A stretch of 64,000 bases of DNA from Brasenia schreberi (GCA_036023115.1 JAYKKT010000080.1:10562501-10626500); one strand, 5' to 3'. Shown: positions 46,051 through 59,400, numbered from the stretch's first letter. The notes: generated by a model not told the origin, from the sequence alone. Numbers and translations: made by a program.

Positions 46051-49000
46051 GAGAATTTATAAGGGGGTCTACTAAATTTCTTCCCTCAATATCAATTAAC
46101 CAATATGCATTATTTGTGGTTGTCCGTCTTACAACATAGGGACCATCCCACTTGAGTCGTCACTTACAAAGTGGATGTAGGCCACGATGGTGGATGGTTT
46201 TCAAAACAAGGTCTCCCACTTTAAAGTGGCGGGCCTTCATATACTTTTCATAGTGTTGAGCTATCAAGTAAATCAAGCTCAGTCATCCTAGCTTGTTGTA
46301 AGGTCTCTATGGGCAAATCAAGTGTAAGAAATGTATAAAATGAATGCAATTTGGTATGAATGGAAAGTATGGCATTTGTATTATAGACCAACTCGAATGG
46401 TGTGGCATTTGTGGGTGTACGGATGGAAGTCCTATAAGCCCATAAGGCTTCATCTAACTTCTCATGTCATGTCCTATCCTTATCTAAAGTTTTCTCAATG
46501 ATGCTTATGAGAGTTTTGTTTGTGACTTCGGCTTGGCCATTGCCTTGAGGGTAGTAGGGCGATGAGAAGTGTTGAATAATGCCACAAGTATTACATAACG
46601 TTTCCATCTTCTCATTTTTGAATGTGGTGTCATTATCCGACACTAGGTCTCTTGAACTCCAAATCAAGCCAAGATATTTTTCTTAATGAACTACATGTTG
46701 TCCTTTGACATTAGTCAAGGAGATAACTTCAACCCATTTAGAAAAATATTCGGTGACTCCTAAAATAAACCTATGTCCATTTGATGCAGTTGGTGAGATT
46801 GGTCCTATGATATCGAATGCCCACATGGTAAAGGGTCATGGGCTTACGCTGGAATGCAAAGTGGACGATGAAATATGAATGGCATTTCCATGCACTTGAC
46901 ATTGATGACACTTTCTAACATGATCATAACAATCTTGCTTCAAGATGAACCAAAAATAGCCCGCTCGAAGTATTTTTATGGCCATCATATTTGCATATTG
47001 ACATGACCTCCACATTCCTCATCGTGGAATTCATACATAATAATCATAGCCTCATCAAGATCGACACATCATAACAAGATGCTGGTAAAACTTTTTTTCT
47101 AAAGAACCCCTCCAAAAATCACATATCGGGTTGAAATTTTTCGAATAAAAGCTTTATCTTTAAATGAAACAAATTTGTGAAATCCTCCATTTTTAAAAAG
47201 TTTTGAATGTCTTGAAACCAGGTTTTCCATTGAATTTTGCTCATTTTAACAAATCTCTAAATCATGGATGGATGGAGTGGACAAATATAGGATCTCTAGA
47301 GATCGAGTGCCCATGGTAAGGTCGATCCTTAGAGATGACCCTAAAGATCAGAGGACATCGGCTATAGTGTTGTCCTCTCTACCTACGTGAGTGAGCGTGT
47401 ATGATTTGAAAGAATCGACCAACTGGATGGCCAATTCGTGGTATGGAATGAGTTTTTCATTTTTGACTTGTCAAATTTTCGAAACTTAGTTTACAACAAG
47501 CATGGAATCTCCAAAGACTTCAATACATAATGCTCCTAGATTTTTCAAAACTTTTAGGCCTTGTATGAGTACCTCATATTCAGCCACATTATTTGAATAT
47601 GAAAAATATAATCGGAATGCCATTGGGATTTCTCTCTTCTCGGGGGATATGAGAATGATTCCCACACCTTTTCCTTGTTGATTCTTTGCCCCATCAAAGT
47701 TCATTTTTCATACTTGATATTCATTACAACAATTTGATATAACATGGTTTTGTAATTCGTTTGCAAAGATGCTTTTATTAGGCATTTCATAAGTATGAGA
47801 TATGTATCTTTTAAGGGGTAACTCAACTACTTGATCGGCTAGGGCTTATCCCTTAATGGAGCTTTGGTGATGAAATTTCATATCATACTTCATTAAGAGG
47901 AGTTATCATTTACCTAGTGTACTCATTAGGATTTTCAAAGAGGTGCTTGATAGGATCAAGTTTAGACACTCCAAATTTCATGATGTAGGAAGTAATGTCT
48001 AAACTTTTGGCAAACCCACTAAGGCCAAGCACATTTTCTCCATGACTTGATAATTTCTTTCATATGCCAATAGAGTTTTCGAAATGTAGTAAATAACATA
48101 CTCTTTTAAACTATCATCCTCATATTGAGCAAGTAAAACACCCAATGCATTCGTATGAATGGAAATATAAAGCAATAAAGGTTTTTCTTGCTTTAAGTTT
48201 TTAAAATTGGAGGATTTACCAAATAAGTTTTTAATCTTTCAAAAGCTTTTTGGCAATTGGAATCCCACTCGAATTTAACTCCTTTTCTCTAAAGCCTATT
48301 GAAAGGTTCGCATGTTGTTGCTAAGTTGGAGATGAATCTCCTAATTGCTTGGAGTCGACCTTGGAAGATTCGGATTTTGATCAAGTTGGAGGGTAGAGGT
48401 ATATCTATGATGGCTGGACACTTAGAAGGGTCGACCTCTATGATCCTTCCTAAGATTTTTCTCGATTGTACTCCAAAAACATATTTTTGAGGGTTTAGTT
48501 TCACTTTATAAAGTCTAAGTGTTTTGAAAACTTTTTGCAAAGATTCTATGTGTGTGCATCGGGTTTTTTATTTAACCAAAAGATCATCCACATATACCTC
48601 CAAGAGCTCATGGATTTGATAATGAAAAATAGTAGTCATGGCTCTTTGGTATGTGACACCGACATTTTTTAAACCAAAGGCATAACTGTGTAGCAGTATG
48701 TGCCCCAAGGTGTAGTAAAAGTAATTTTTGCCTGATCTTTTGCTACTAGTTTGATTTGGTTATAACCAGAATAGCCATCCATGAAATAAAATATTTCATG
48801 AATTGCAATGTTGTCCACTATCAAATCAATATTTGAAAGTGAAAAATTATCTTTTGGAGTAGCTTTGTTCAAATTTCTAAAATCAATGCAAATACGAATT
48901 TTCCCATTAGATTTTCGAACTACAACAATATTTGAAAGTCATTTAGAATAAGCAATGAGTTTTATAAATCTGACTTTTAAAAGATCTTCTAAACTCTCTT

Positions 49001-49330
49001 TTACTTGAGAGTGAACATCGGGATGGATTTTCCTAAGTTTTTGTTTCACGGGTTTTGCATTTGGTTGTAGAGTCAAAAGATGCTCCACAATCTTTGGATC
49101 TAAACCCGGCATGTCTTCATAGGTCCATGCAAATACATCTATATAAGATTTCAAAAATGCAATGAATGGTGCTCTTTCATACTCATGCAAACAAGTACAT
49201 GTTTTGACACATTTTGGGTTAGACTCACTCCCTAAATTGATTTCTAGAAAATTTCCTCATACGAAATTTGAAGGTTTTTCCAAGTCAATGATTATATGAA
49301 ATTTGAGAAGCTCAAAGGCTTGCTCTTCCT
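46051..49330 (-). pseudogene. T3 pol, heavily decayed
   Basis: Reading leftward: RT start (49190-48939, WTYEDMPGLDPKIVEH), RT (48872-48669 GYSGYNQIKL; 48540-48289), first RNase H (about 48290-47900), second RNase H (47704-47486, MNFDGAKNQ and AEYEVLIQG), zinc finger and integrase (about 47090-46080; DLVSDNDTTF and GNGQAEVTNKTL in 46667-46467). Each piece aligns to T1/T2 pol, but dozens of stops and frameshifts separate them. The order and spacing are intact. Confidence 0.88.
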
Positions 49331-50300
49331 CATTGATGAGGAGATTTTCCTTCTTACTTTGATCACTCTCAATTCCTTTGATTTCTAGGGAAGTATCATG
49401 CAAGAGAGGGGGGTATGCAAAGTAGAATTAGACGATTTTGGTTTAAGAATGTACACAAGCTTTGTAAAAACCGAATTTAAGGTTTGTACATTATTTTGAA
49501 AACTAAGATTTTTGGGGTTTTCATATTTTTCAATTTTTTTGACTTTTTTCAAACAAATGATAGGAGAATAAACACAAAAGACTTTCTTTTTGTAATTTTC
49601 AGATTTTTCAAATGTTTTTGGGTTTTAAAAGTTTTCTAAATTTTTTTGGTTTTTTCAAATATATACTTTTTAGGGATTTTTTTTCTAAAAGGGGTCTTTC
49701 ATCAAACCTACAAAGAAAACACCATCAATTAGACTCCAAACAAAAAATATAAGCCATAGATTTCGGTTTTAGTGGGTTCTAGGACACACTTGACTCAATT
49801 GGTCTTAGCTGGTGGCTCAAGGAGCATGGATGGAGTGTATCCCAATCCATGTCAACCTTGGTTGGATAGAGGTAGGATGGGCTCTAACCTACCTTAGTTC
49901 TTGGCTCATATACCCTTGTACGGTGCATATCTCATGTTTAATATCATATTTCAAAGCTTTTTGAGTTTCGAAAAGTTTTTATAAAGATAGCCTTGGAATA
50001 ATATATCATCCACAACATGGGTATGTACACGAGTTGGCTTGGGTTTACCTAAGAGTTGGAAGGTTTGGGTGAGAAAGGTTTTAGCTTCTCTAGGATACAC
50101 ACGATCCTAAGAGTGGTTGGCTTTGGATGCTTGGAGCTTCTTGGAGATGAACAATTTTATGAGTCTTGGTCTCTCCTATGAGGTATACGGTGTTGGATGA
50201 GTTGGGCGTCTCCATGGTCCTATCATTTGACAGGTCACTTGATATGCAAAGAAAGGTTTCTACTCTCTTGAGGTTTTAGTTGTCTTATCCAAGGATCAGC
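49331..50300 (-). other. T3 linker between protease and RT
   Basis: T-rich sequence corresponding to T2 11190-11480 and the end of its protease frame. Remnants of the matching T2 protein can be traced (for example near 49890-50040), but no frame of note remains. Confidence 0.55.
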
Positions 50301-51500
50301 ATTACTTGATTATCCCATGAAAACTTGAGACACTTATGGAAGGTTAAAGGGAAGACTCGGAAAGAATGTATCCAAGGTCTTCCTAACAAAAAGTTGTAAT
50401 GGAGGTTTATGTCTAAAACATGAAACAGTCCCCTATATGGGATATTTCCTACCTACATAAGTAACTCGATAGATCCTAAGGAGTGGGATGAGTTGTTATC
50501 GTATCCTTTGATAATGATGGGACTTGGTTCCAGCCTAAATATGAGTACTCCTATTTGAAAGGCTACATGAAGAGGAAGAATGTTTAGACCTCCTCCCTTA
50601 TCAACCAAACATTTGTTTAGAGTGTGATGATTAAATACGACCTTTATATGTAAAGCTTGGTTGTGGGTTGTATTTGGTCTTTCTAATTCATCCTCGATGA
50701 AAACGATTGGGGCCTTGGCAAAGATAGGGAAGACCAAGAAAGATAGGGATTCTGGAGTTATGAAAGTATTAACCTAGACTTTCTCTATGATTCTCTCTAA
50801 GGCTTGTCTATGTTTAGGTGAGGTTTGTATCAACTCTAAAATAGGTTCTAAATTATATGAGGTTAATACAACACTTTTACCCTTATTCATGCCATGAGAT
50901 GCATTAAAGATGCATGCTTTCGAAGGGCCGACAAAACGATCACTCCCTTGCTAGCTTGTTTAGCTAAATGTGTGAGTTGATAGATCCTTCCGGATCTAGT
51001 CACCTCACCTACACTCTCCCTAACACTCGATCCTATCTTGGCTTTATTTTGATACTTTAGAGCACCGCAAATTTCTATAAAGACTCTAGTCGGGAGTGGG
51101 ACTCTAAGCACTCCTTGGATCACTACCTTCTTTTCTTTTTTTATTACGAAAGAGAGTGGTGTGTGACAAGTAGTATGAACCATATGCAATGCATGCTCAA
51201 TCCTATAAGTTTGAAATAGAAAAATGCATACCTCTTTTCTTTTCTCGCTTGTACTTGTATGATTGGAAAAAGGATCTTTGAGTATAGCTTGGGAGGGCTT
51301 CGTTTCCTCCGACACATAGAGTCTACTTTGCTCTATCAAGTCTTCGATTTTGTTTTGAAGAGATTTTTTTTTTTGTATCATGGCCTTTGAGCCTATGATA
51401 CTTGCAAAAATCGTTGAGAAATTTTTCCTTACAAGATGCCCCTTCGGGAATGGCCGAGAGACTTATGAGGCCCTCGATCAACAAGATATCTAAGTCTTAG
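50301..51500 (-). pseudogene. T3 nucleocapsid/protease region
   Basis: The frame 50737-50453 contains NKCLVDKGGGLNILPLHVAF, equivalent to CLVDRGGGLNILP of T2, so the Asp of the retropepsin motif is followed by Lys here. The frame 51381-50887 matches the T2 segment before it (IEDLIEQSRLYVSEE; RSGRIYQLTHLAK). Broken by stops and shifts. Confidence 0.82.
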
Positions 51501-51699
51501 GTGAGTGAATTGCCTTTTCTCAAACTTTTTTTGATCTTTTCTAAATAGTTTTGTCTAGATGGTTTGGAGGGTCTAGTCGAGCTTGGCTCTACTCAAACGT
51601 TGGCCACTTTTTGGGTTTTCACTCCTTTTAATGCATGTGACCCATATGCCTCGGGGTTTTCAAATCCGAGTTTTTGAAAACTCTTCTCTTTTCATAGAT

Positions 51700-52205
51700 C
51701 TTCATATACCTCCTTTTTTAAATTAACTTCGTAGAGTTAAGTCTTTTTTATCAACTTTTGAAAAGTTGAGATCTCATGGAACGAGAGAAGTGCTTTTAAA
51801 TCCGTTTTAAAATTATTCAAGATGAGCATTATTGCACACTCTTCAGAAATGGACTCCCTAATTTAGCCCAAAAGTGACCTCAATGTAATGATGAAAGATC
51901 AATATCTCATCATCACTATCGGTTTGATAATTAGAAGATAGAAAATCTAATAGTGAGTATGAATTTTTCTCTTTGACTTGGCCCTTTAATAAAGGTTGAA
52001 GGGCCTTTCTATCTTTGACAGTGAATGACAATGGCTCTAGTTCCTCCTCAAACCTAGAGGTCATTTTGATTTTTCTCGCATGAGTTAGTTTTTTATGAGA
52101 CCTCACTTGTTTTCTATGGGAGGAACAAGATTCGACCTCTTCGCTCAACAGAGCGATTCTTTCCTCTATGCCTTTGAGTTGTCCTTTCAGGTAAATAAGC
52201 GAATC
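51700..52205 (-). pseudogene. T3 gag with the capsid core deleted
   Basis: The frame 52148-51858 matches T2 gag: RKALQPLLKGQVKEKNSYSL, then TDSDDEILIFHHY. Directly after HHY comes a segment equivalent to T2's RSLLG...ISEG, so roughly 120 residues, the whole capsid core from DGMGD to FIIRW, are missing. The rest decays into the spacer before the nucleocapsid part. Confidence 0.82.
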
Positions 52206-52412
52206 CTCCTAGTTTTTGAAATATCCCTTTGAAATTCTTTTTGAAACCCGACTTATAGAGCACGAGGCTCGACTTGAGACCTCACATGACCATTCTGAAC
52301 TTCACATTATTTTGAAGAAAAGAATCGACCTATGCATAAAAGATAGATTAAACACAAAAGATTTTCAATTTAAAGAAATTTCCACCAGGCTAATCAATCC
52401 TCAAAGACTCAA

Positions 52413-52430
52413 GTCCCACTGGACATGCCA
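52413..52430 (-). promoter_or_regulatory. Primer-binding site of T3
   Basis: TGGCATGTCCAGTGGGAC on the minus strand, two changes from the T2 site, four bases after the LTR end. Confidence 0.75.
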
Positions 52431-53212
52431 GTTATATACATGTCAAAATTTTATTCCGAAGTCTATGTAAAGACTTGAAATAAGTTTTCAATCTATGTTG
52501 TTTGTGCAAGCGTGCCAGCTAGTCTACATAAACTAACAAAGATTGACTTTTTGACTCTGTGTAACGATTGTGGGGAAGCGAAATCTTTTCGTCTTAAATC
52601 TTTGTTATTAAGGGTCAAGCTTAGACGCTTTGAAGATTAATTTGAACAAGGTGTGTGTTTCCAAAATTCACTTTTGAATCAACTTAAATCAACCAAAAAC
52701 GTGCCCTTCGCTTATTAAATGAAAATTTTCAAAGTTCTAAAAAATAGAAACTGGTTCTATTTTCAGAACTTGTTTTCGAATTTTTTTGAAAATTTTCGAA
52801 ATCTCCAAAATTTATGAAAATTTTACAGTGACAAAACACTAATATGAAGATTCTGCAACTAATTTTATTCTATTTTTTTGTACTTTAATTATGCAGAATT
52901 AAATCATATATGAAAATTTTACAATGACAAAAACATATTTGACTATAGATTTTTTTATCTTCCCCAATTTTAATTACGTAGTTCTATGACCCTAAAATTC
53001 TTGAAAATTTTATCATATGTGGACTTGTGTGTGATGATTCAGTCTACAAATTTCAGATCATTTAAAGCAAAATGAAGAAAATGAAAAATAAAATATTAGA
53101 CGTATGCAGAATTTAGAAAATAGATTTTTGTGTTTAAAACATACATGAATACAATCCGTTTGAAATTAAAAGATTAATCACAACAAATTTGAAGTAAATG
53201 ATTGAAAGAAAT

Positions 53213-55323
53213 TGTAGGCACAAAATTTTCACTCCAAGCCTATGTAGAGACTTGAAATGATAATTTCTAATCTACTTGATGCGTGAGCGTGCCAGCTAGT
53301 TTTCAAAAACTAGCAAAAGTTTAAAAATGAGAAACTCCAATTCACGTGATGATGCGTGAGCGTGCCAGCTACTTGACTTTACTTGGCGGTTTGGCTAAGC
53401 GAGCTCTTTTTGCTTTAGACCTTCTTGAACCGATACTGAAAGGTCATCCTAAGCGCTTAGAAACTTCAATCTTAAAAATGAGAAACTCCAATTCACGTAA
53501 TGATGGGGTGTTTTTCAAAGATATGAAATGCACTTGGTTCAAGCTCAAAGATGAACAAACAAGTGTTGGAAAACAGAACATTTTGTTTTCTAACCTTGTT
53601 TCCCAAATCGATTTCAGTGTCTTACAGACCTCCTAAAATCATCAAAATTTAACAGGACTGAGCCTGAGATGTGGAGGGTCTATAGCACTTTACAGATCGT
53701 GATTCAGAATCGGGAAAGTGCCTACTCAAGAACCCGAAACTGTTCTGTCACAAGAATACAGAAACTCCAAGATGAGTCTGTATCTCAATACTCCGAGTTT
53801 CAAATTTATTGAATTTTATCTTGATTTTGGAGGCCTACAAACAGAGTTATGGGATGAAAACCCAAGCTCTGTTACAGGAAAACAAGTTGGACAAACAGTT
53901 GACAACAATTAATATGATTTTGCACAGTTTTAATTACGTGGTTGCACGACCCTAGGCTTGTGTGTGTAGAACATATGTGCAAAATTTCGAATCAATTGGA
54001 GCAAAGGTTTGGAAATTAAAAATAAAGAAATCAACGTATGCAAAGATGAAAAAATCTAGTTTCTGATTTTTAGAAACATACGTGATCCAAACTCACACAA
54101 ATTGAAATTGAACACAACATCACGAATTTAAATTGCTGAAAGTAAATGAAGGGAAATATTCATATAAGCTTAAGCATAGAAGGAGTAGAGAGTAGAGAGT
54201 GTTCTATAGAATATATTGGAGTAGAATCACATAAACAAACGCATAGAGTGCATGTGTGAGAATGAAAATTCAGCAACTCTAAACATTATTACAACATGAG
54301 AGGACACAAGACTTCATTAATACAACCCCTTTCAAATTGAAAGGGAGGAGAAGAAGAATTAGAATCAAAGTATGAGAGTTTTCCACCAAATGGCCAAAAT
54401 TCCAAGAGTGGAATCCGACTTTTTTCTTTCTTAAATGCCTCTCAACCTCACTTGCACTCAATAACCTAGTTATACCCCACTCTCTTACCCACTTTCCTTC
54501 ACTCCTTGCAGTCCACAACCTAGGGAAGATGCATCATTTCCTTGCTAATCCCAACCCCTAACTCTCTCACCAAGATAGCCCCAAACTCCAAAAGAATCAA
54601 GATGGTGAACCCGCCCCCCTTGGCCCTATTTATAGGCCAAGGAGCTAGTTCTAAGCCCTTCATTGGGGCGGGTTTGGTAGGCTCCAAGTCCAGCATCATG
54701 ATCCAAAGTTGTTGTCCCCCTTGTGATGATATGGACCAACCCCATGTGGGCTGGTTCCTTAGATTGGTCGACCTTGTCTAAGCTCAAACAGGTGCACCAT
54801 CTTGATCGGCTAGGGATGGTTTAGACCATTGACTTGATTCACCTTATGGGCTGAATGTGACCTTGATGCTTCTTCAAATTCAACATTTAAAATCCCACTT
54901 CATCCCATGAGAGACAATCCATCTTAGCCATGTACTTAACTTGAATTACCTTCGTAACTTGAAATTATCCATGAAGCTAATCCAATCCGTAATCTTCATC
55001 TTATCCACCTGTAGTCTTGATCTTCTTATCCTTTGACTTGATATGCTTTGTTACTTGATTATATCTTGATAGCCTTTTGACTTGGCCCACCCTTCGCATT
55101 TTGATTGGATCTTCTTGAATATGAATTCCTCACCTGTTCGTTTAATTTGTTTTGAAATCTATGAGCTTCTTAACTTGAATTTAAAACCTTTATTTTGAAA
55201 TATTCTCAAAAAGACTTAGATCTTTAAAAGGTTGGGGTTTTCGAATTTAGAGGTTCATAAAAGTTTTAAATTGATTTTCGAAATTGAAAGTTTTGAAAAT
55301 ATTTTAAATTTTGAGTGTTTACA
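53213..55323 (-). repeat. LTR E: solo Tat-type LTR (2111 bp) inside LTR D
   Basis: Minus strand: TGTAAACACTC ... GTGCCTACA. A perfect 5-bp target duplication gaaat flanks it (53208-53212 and 55324-55328). It is related to LTR D/H itself. An internal near-duplicate (gtgagcgtgccagct near 53284 and 53345) lies in its 3' part. Confidence 0.88.
54627..54634 (-). promoter_or_regulatory. TATA box of LTR E
   Basis: GGCCTATAAATAGGGCC on the minus strand; the aligned site in LTR H is TATAAAAA. Confidence 0.65.
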
Positions 55324-55940
55324 GAAATAAATTGAAATATATTTATAACTTAAGCATATAAGGGATTACAAGATGCATATAAGGGATTACAAGATATAAG
55401 AGAGTATATCGTATACAAAGGGAAAAGGCCTACAACCTTCCACGGTTTAGATTGGGTGGGTCTTTGAAGCTCAAGCTTTTATCCGATCCTTAGCTGACCT
55501 TCACGTGCTTCTTAATGGTCCTTCCTTGGTCCAGCTAAGTGAGATTAGGTAGGATAGGATGTGTCAATCCAACCAATTGGGTTCATTCAACTAAGTGGGT
55601 TCGATTGGACTTGACATGGTCGACTAGACTTGATTGGGTGCAACCCACCGGATATAGATGGATGTGGCTTTACTAAGTTCAACTTATAACAGCCTGATAC
55701 CATATTTGATGGAGTCTTGACTTGGTTCATTGTCTTCATTTTAGTCCACACATCAACTTGTTTGACTAGATTATAAATTGAGTCTTTTGCCTTTGACCTT
55801 AAGCTCTTGATTTGGCCCAACACATCTTGGTTTCCCGTTCAAGACTGTCCTTCATCTTGATCCACATGAGCTCGATCCTTGCTTCATGCGAGTTTGACTT
55901 GATCGTTGCCTTGATTCCTGAATCTTTGATGGAGACGATT

Positions 55941-56116
55941 CAAGACTTCCAGCGGTCCCGTGTAAGCCTAAAACTGTAATTCAATACCAAAGATCTAAGA
56001 CCTCCCTTGCGTATCAAGAAACAAGAAACAATGAATGATTCTTACAAGACTTCCAGCGGTCCCGTGTAAGCCTAAAACTGTAATTCAATACCAAAGATCT
56101 AAGTCCTCCCTTGCGT
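55941..56116. repeat. Tandem duplication, 104-bp period
   Basis: caagacttccagcggtcccg through cctcccttgcgt (72 bases) occurs at 55941-56012 and 56045-56116 with one difference. It lies between T3 and the 3' end of the Ran gene. Confidence 0.92.
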
Positions 56117-56199
56117 GCAGGAAAGTTAGCTAGACGCACTGGGGTATGCCCAACACAAAACGAGGGCGAGACCTAAAAAGAACTTTCCACTGGCATGTC

Positions 56200-56469
56200 T
56201 CCAACATTACACTGGCATGAGCAAAACCATGATCTGGCACAACGAAGGAAAAACATAGTGCAACAAAAAGATTCACAATCACTTGTTCTAAATAAGTAAA
56301 AAGATTAAATCAACCGGTCGCAAGTCTCAAATGTCATTCTGAACCAAGCAATACTTCTTTGGACCTCAAGCCTCTATATTATAATTTTGTGTAGGCTAAA
56401 GCAACAAAAGACAACGAAGGAATAGCAAAGCGCCACTCTCCACTCTCAGGTGACAGACTATTCGTTAGC
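56200..56469 (-). other. Likely 3' UTR of the Ran gene
   Basis: Sequence downstream of the stop without other features. The exact polyadenylation site is not evident. Confidence 0.5.
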
Positions 56470-59400
56470 TTAATCAAAAGCATCATCATCATCGTCAGGA
56501 AGAGGTTGTGCTGCTGCTTGCTGTAACTCCTCTTCATGCCTGTATCAACAACAGCATACATTGAACGAAAGAAACAACATATAACTCCGAAAAGCTGTAA
56601 AGAAATAACATCTCAACTCAACGAAAAGACTCCACAAAAAGGAAAACATTTACAGAGAGCTCCCCAAGAACTCTTCTCGGAACTTTTCTCCATGGCTCGT
56701 CTCCTCTATCTAACCTGACCCAACAGACACAAACCACACCAGCTTCTCGATCAACTAAAGTCACATGCCAGCTTTGTTTTTATACACCAGCGATCAACTA
56801 AAGTCACAAGCCAGCTTTGTTTTTATACACCAGCAGCCATACCACCAACTGAGAAGAGCCACTATTGGCAGCTCGACAGATTTGTTTCAGGCAAAACCTT
56901 GGGATAAAATAGTGCTTGGGTTCCAGAGCGAAGGCACAAGCACATCTTATGGACATGCATGTATCTTTTCGTGCAGGCTATTCTGACCCATCAAGTATCC
57001 CTTAGTGTCAATTTGTAGTCGTCACTCAAAGATTTAGTTTGGAACAACTCTACTTCCCACCAACCAGATATATTAAATACTAAAAGAATGAATATATACT
57101 TTTGTTGTGCCACCATGTCGATTGTCACTTCTGGTGGAGCAAGGGCAGGAGACTCAACAAAATGCAGATTGGGATCCCTGTACCAAGGAAATATATAAGC
57201 AAGCTTCTCCCTGAGAATTATCAAAAGAGAAAGGGGAACTGAAAACTCTCACGGCAGTTCTTACCCGGCAAGTTTTCTTGCTAGATAGAGAAAAGGCTTT
57301 TCAAAATTGTAGTTGCTCTTTGCAGAAATTTCATAATATTGAAGATTCTTCTTCCTGTGGAAGGTAACTTGCTTCGCTTTCACTTGTCGATTCTTCACAT
57401 CCACCTTATTTCCACAGAGAACAATAGGTATATTTTCACAGACCCTGAATTCACAATAAAAATGTTAACACATTGGCCAAGTGGAGTCTGACAGCTTTCA
57501 AAAAGAACATATCAGGAATACCTGCATAGGTCCCTGTGCCAGGTGGGGACATTCTTATAAGTCAGACGAGCAGTGACATCAAACATGATGATGGCACATT
57601 GTCCATGAATGCTGCCGGAAACAAGAATAAGAAACCTCGTTACTGACATGCTTCCAGAAAACTCAACCAAAATAAGGAAGTGCATTGCGCTCTCAAATTG
57701 ACATATACATGACGTGACAGTACCCATAGATTACATATGTGAAAAATCAAAACACCAAAAAAGTTTGTAGTTTCATTATAATTATCAGACATCAATAGGT
57801 AGTAGCAATTCGCAATTAAAACAAGTGAACCAACAGTAAGATATACGAAGGGTAAGAAGAACAGGACGTTGCAAAATTCCAAAACACGGGGCCTTGCTTC
57901 AAACCACCAAAACCTAAGTTCAAATATGAACACAATCGATGGCTACAAGACTGGATAATAAAATCTGGTTGTGCTTGACACAGTTTCAAAAGCAGCTCAT
58001 GTTGGACATCCATTTTAAACATTTTCATTGACCTCCTAGATCTCCAAAGCCTGAGATATGAAGCCCTATTCAAAAGAAAACAAGTCAATCTTCCCAACAT
58101 GCCTCTGGTGGTAATGGACCACATCTTTTCTGGAAAGCCAAGTGCACCATGACATTTCAAAAAGATAGTGATTGCAAGATAAAGAATCTCTCTTACTTTC
58201 AACGAGATAATAGAAAAAAAGTGCAGCTACTATAGACAATGATAGATGGGATTAGAAATGGATGAGACTCCAACGAAACTGCTACCAGCTATAAAATAAC
58301 AATCTACTGCATAAATAAAAGAACAATTCTCACCCGTATCCTCTAAGTTCTAGAAGGTTGAAATAGCTGGAATCAGGAAAATGTCATCAAATTGGTCGTT
58401 TAAATGTATTTTTGTAGGTGAGAAGGTGGTTTACAATCTTTTCTAAAAAAAATAATGGTCAGAAATGTACTCCTACATATTTTACTCAGATAGGCAGCAA
58501 AACAATAGCAGTCCAGCTACTATTTTCAGCATTACATAAGCTTATGCCTTTCTTCAGCAGAATCATAACAGAAGAAAGTCACATCTATCGCCGTCTTTGT
58601 CTATGCCACATGAACATCTACTGTTCAGCGTAACAAAATATTTTTGGTACCTAGCATCTTCTACTTAAATGAAACAAAGTGTGTATTCTTGTTCACAATG
58701 GTCACGCTATAAAAGGAAATATAGCGTGTCCATTTTTAGTACCAATCAGATGTAATGCAATTGGGTGAGTCAATGTCAGAAAAGAAGTTTCAATAGTCAG
58801 TTGCAGCCCTAGCACGGATGCTTTAAAAGGGAACGGAAGATCGGCAGAGGCATATGCACCAGAAAATTTCATCATACAACCAAAGGCGCACACACCAATC
58901 AAATCTATTTTCGCAATCCAAAATAATGGCAAGTCTTCATATGGAACAGAGCATCTTACTAATAACCATCTCTCAGACCGCCAAATTTCTCTTGCCCAGC
59001 AGTATCCCAGCAGTAAAATCTGATTTTCCCGCAGTTAGTGAAGAAGTCCAAGGGATGAACCTCCACGCCAATTGTAGCTGCAGAAACACGTCGAATATAG
59101 TCATAGTCTTAGTTACCATCTATGTTCACCAACGATAGTCAAAATACAAGGAATTTCATCTTTCCGGTTGAAAAGCGACCAACGAACAAAAGCAAATTGC
59201 TTACGTTCATATTTCTTCTCGAACTCCCCAGTCAGATGCCTCTTCACGAAGGTGGTTTTCCCTGGTTAAGGCCAATGAGAAAAAGGGATGACCCAGTGTG
59301 CTACCTAAAATGAATAATAAAGAAGCACGAATAACTGCAGAAGCAGCACACATGTGTGTGTGCACAATACATGCATGCATACGTACATATATATACATAT

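Larger units (their letters stand above)
41515..55928 (-). mobile_element. T3: old, complete-length Tat-type retrotransposon with nested solo LTRs
   Basis: Minus strand: 5' LTR D (55928 to 52435), primer-binding site (52430-52413), gag, protease region, pol (RT, RNase H, second RNase H, integrase) and 3' LTR H (45429 to 41515). Protein blocks match T2 at clearly lower similarity and are broken throughout, so it is an older insertion of a related family. Each LTR carries a solo LTR of another element. The outermost LTR starts (TGTAAAC...) are missing on both sides. Confidence 0.82.
52435..55928 (-). repeat. LTR D: 5' LTR of T3, interrupted by solo LTR E
   Basis: The left end tatacatgtcaaaattttat aligns with LTR H's left end. 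After removal of LTR E about 1.38 kb remains, shorter than LTR H because the part between cgtatacaaaggg and aaaggcc (near 55420) is deleted. Similarity to LTR H ends at cctgaatctttg (55928). Confidence 0.75.
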
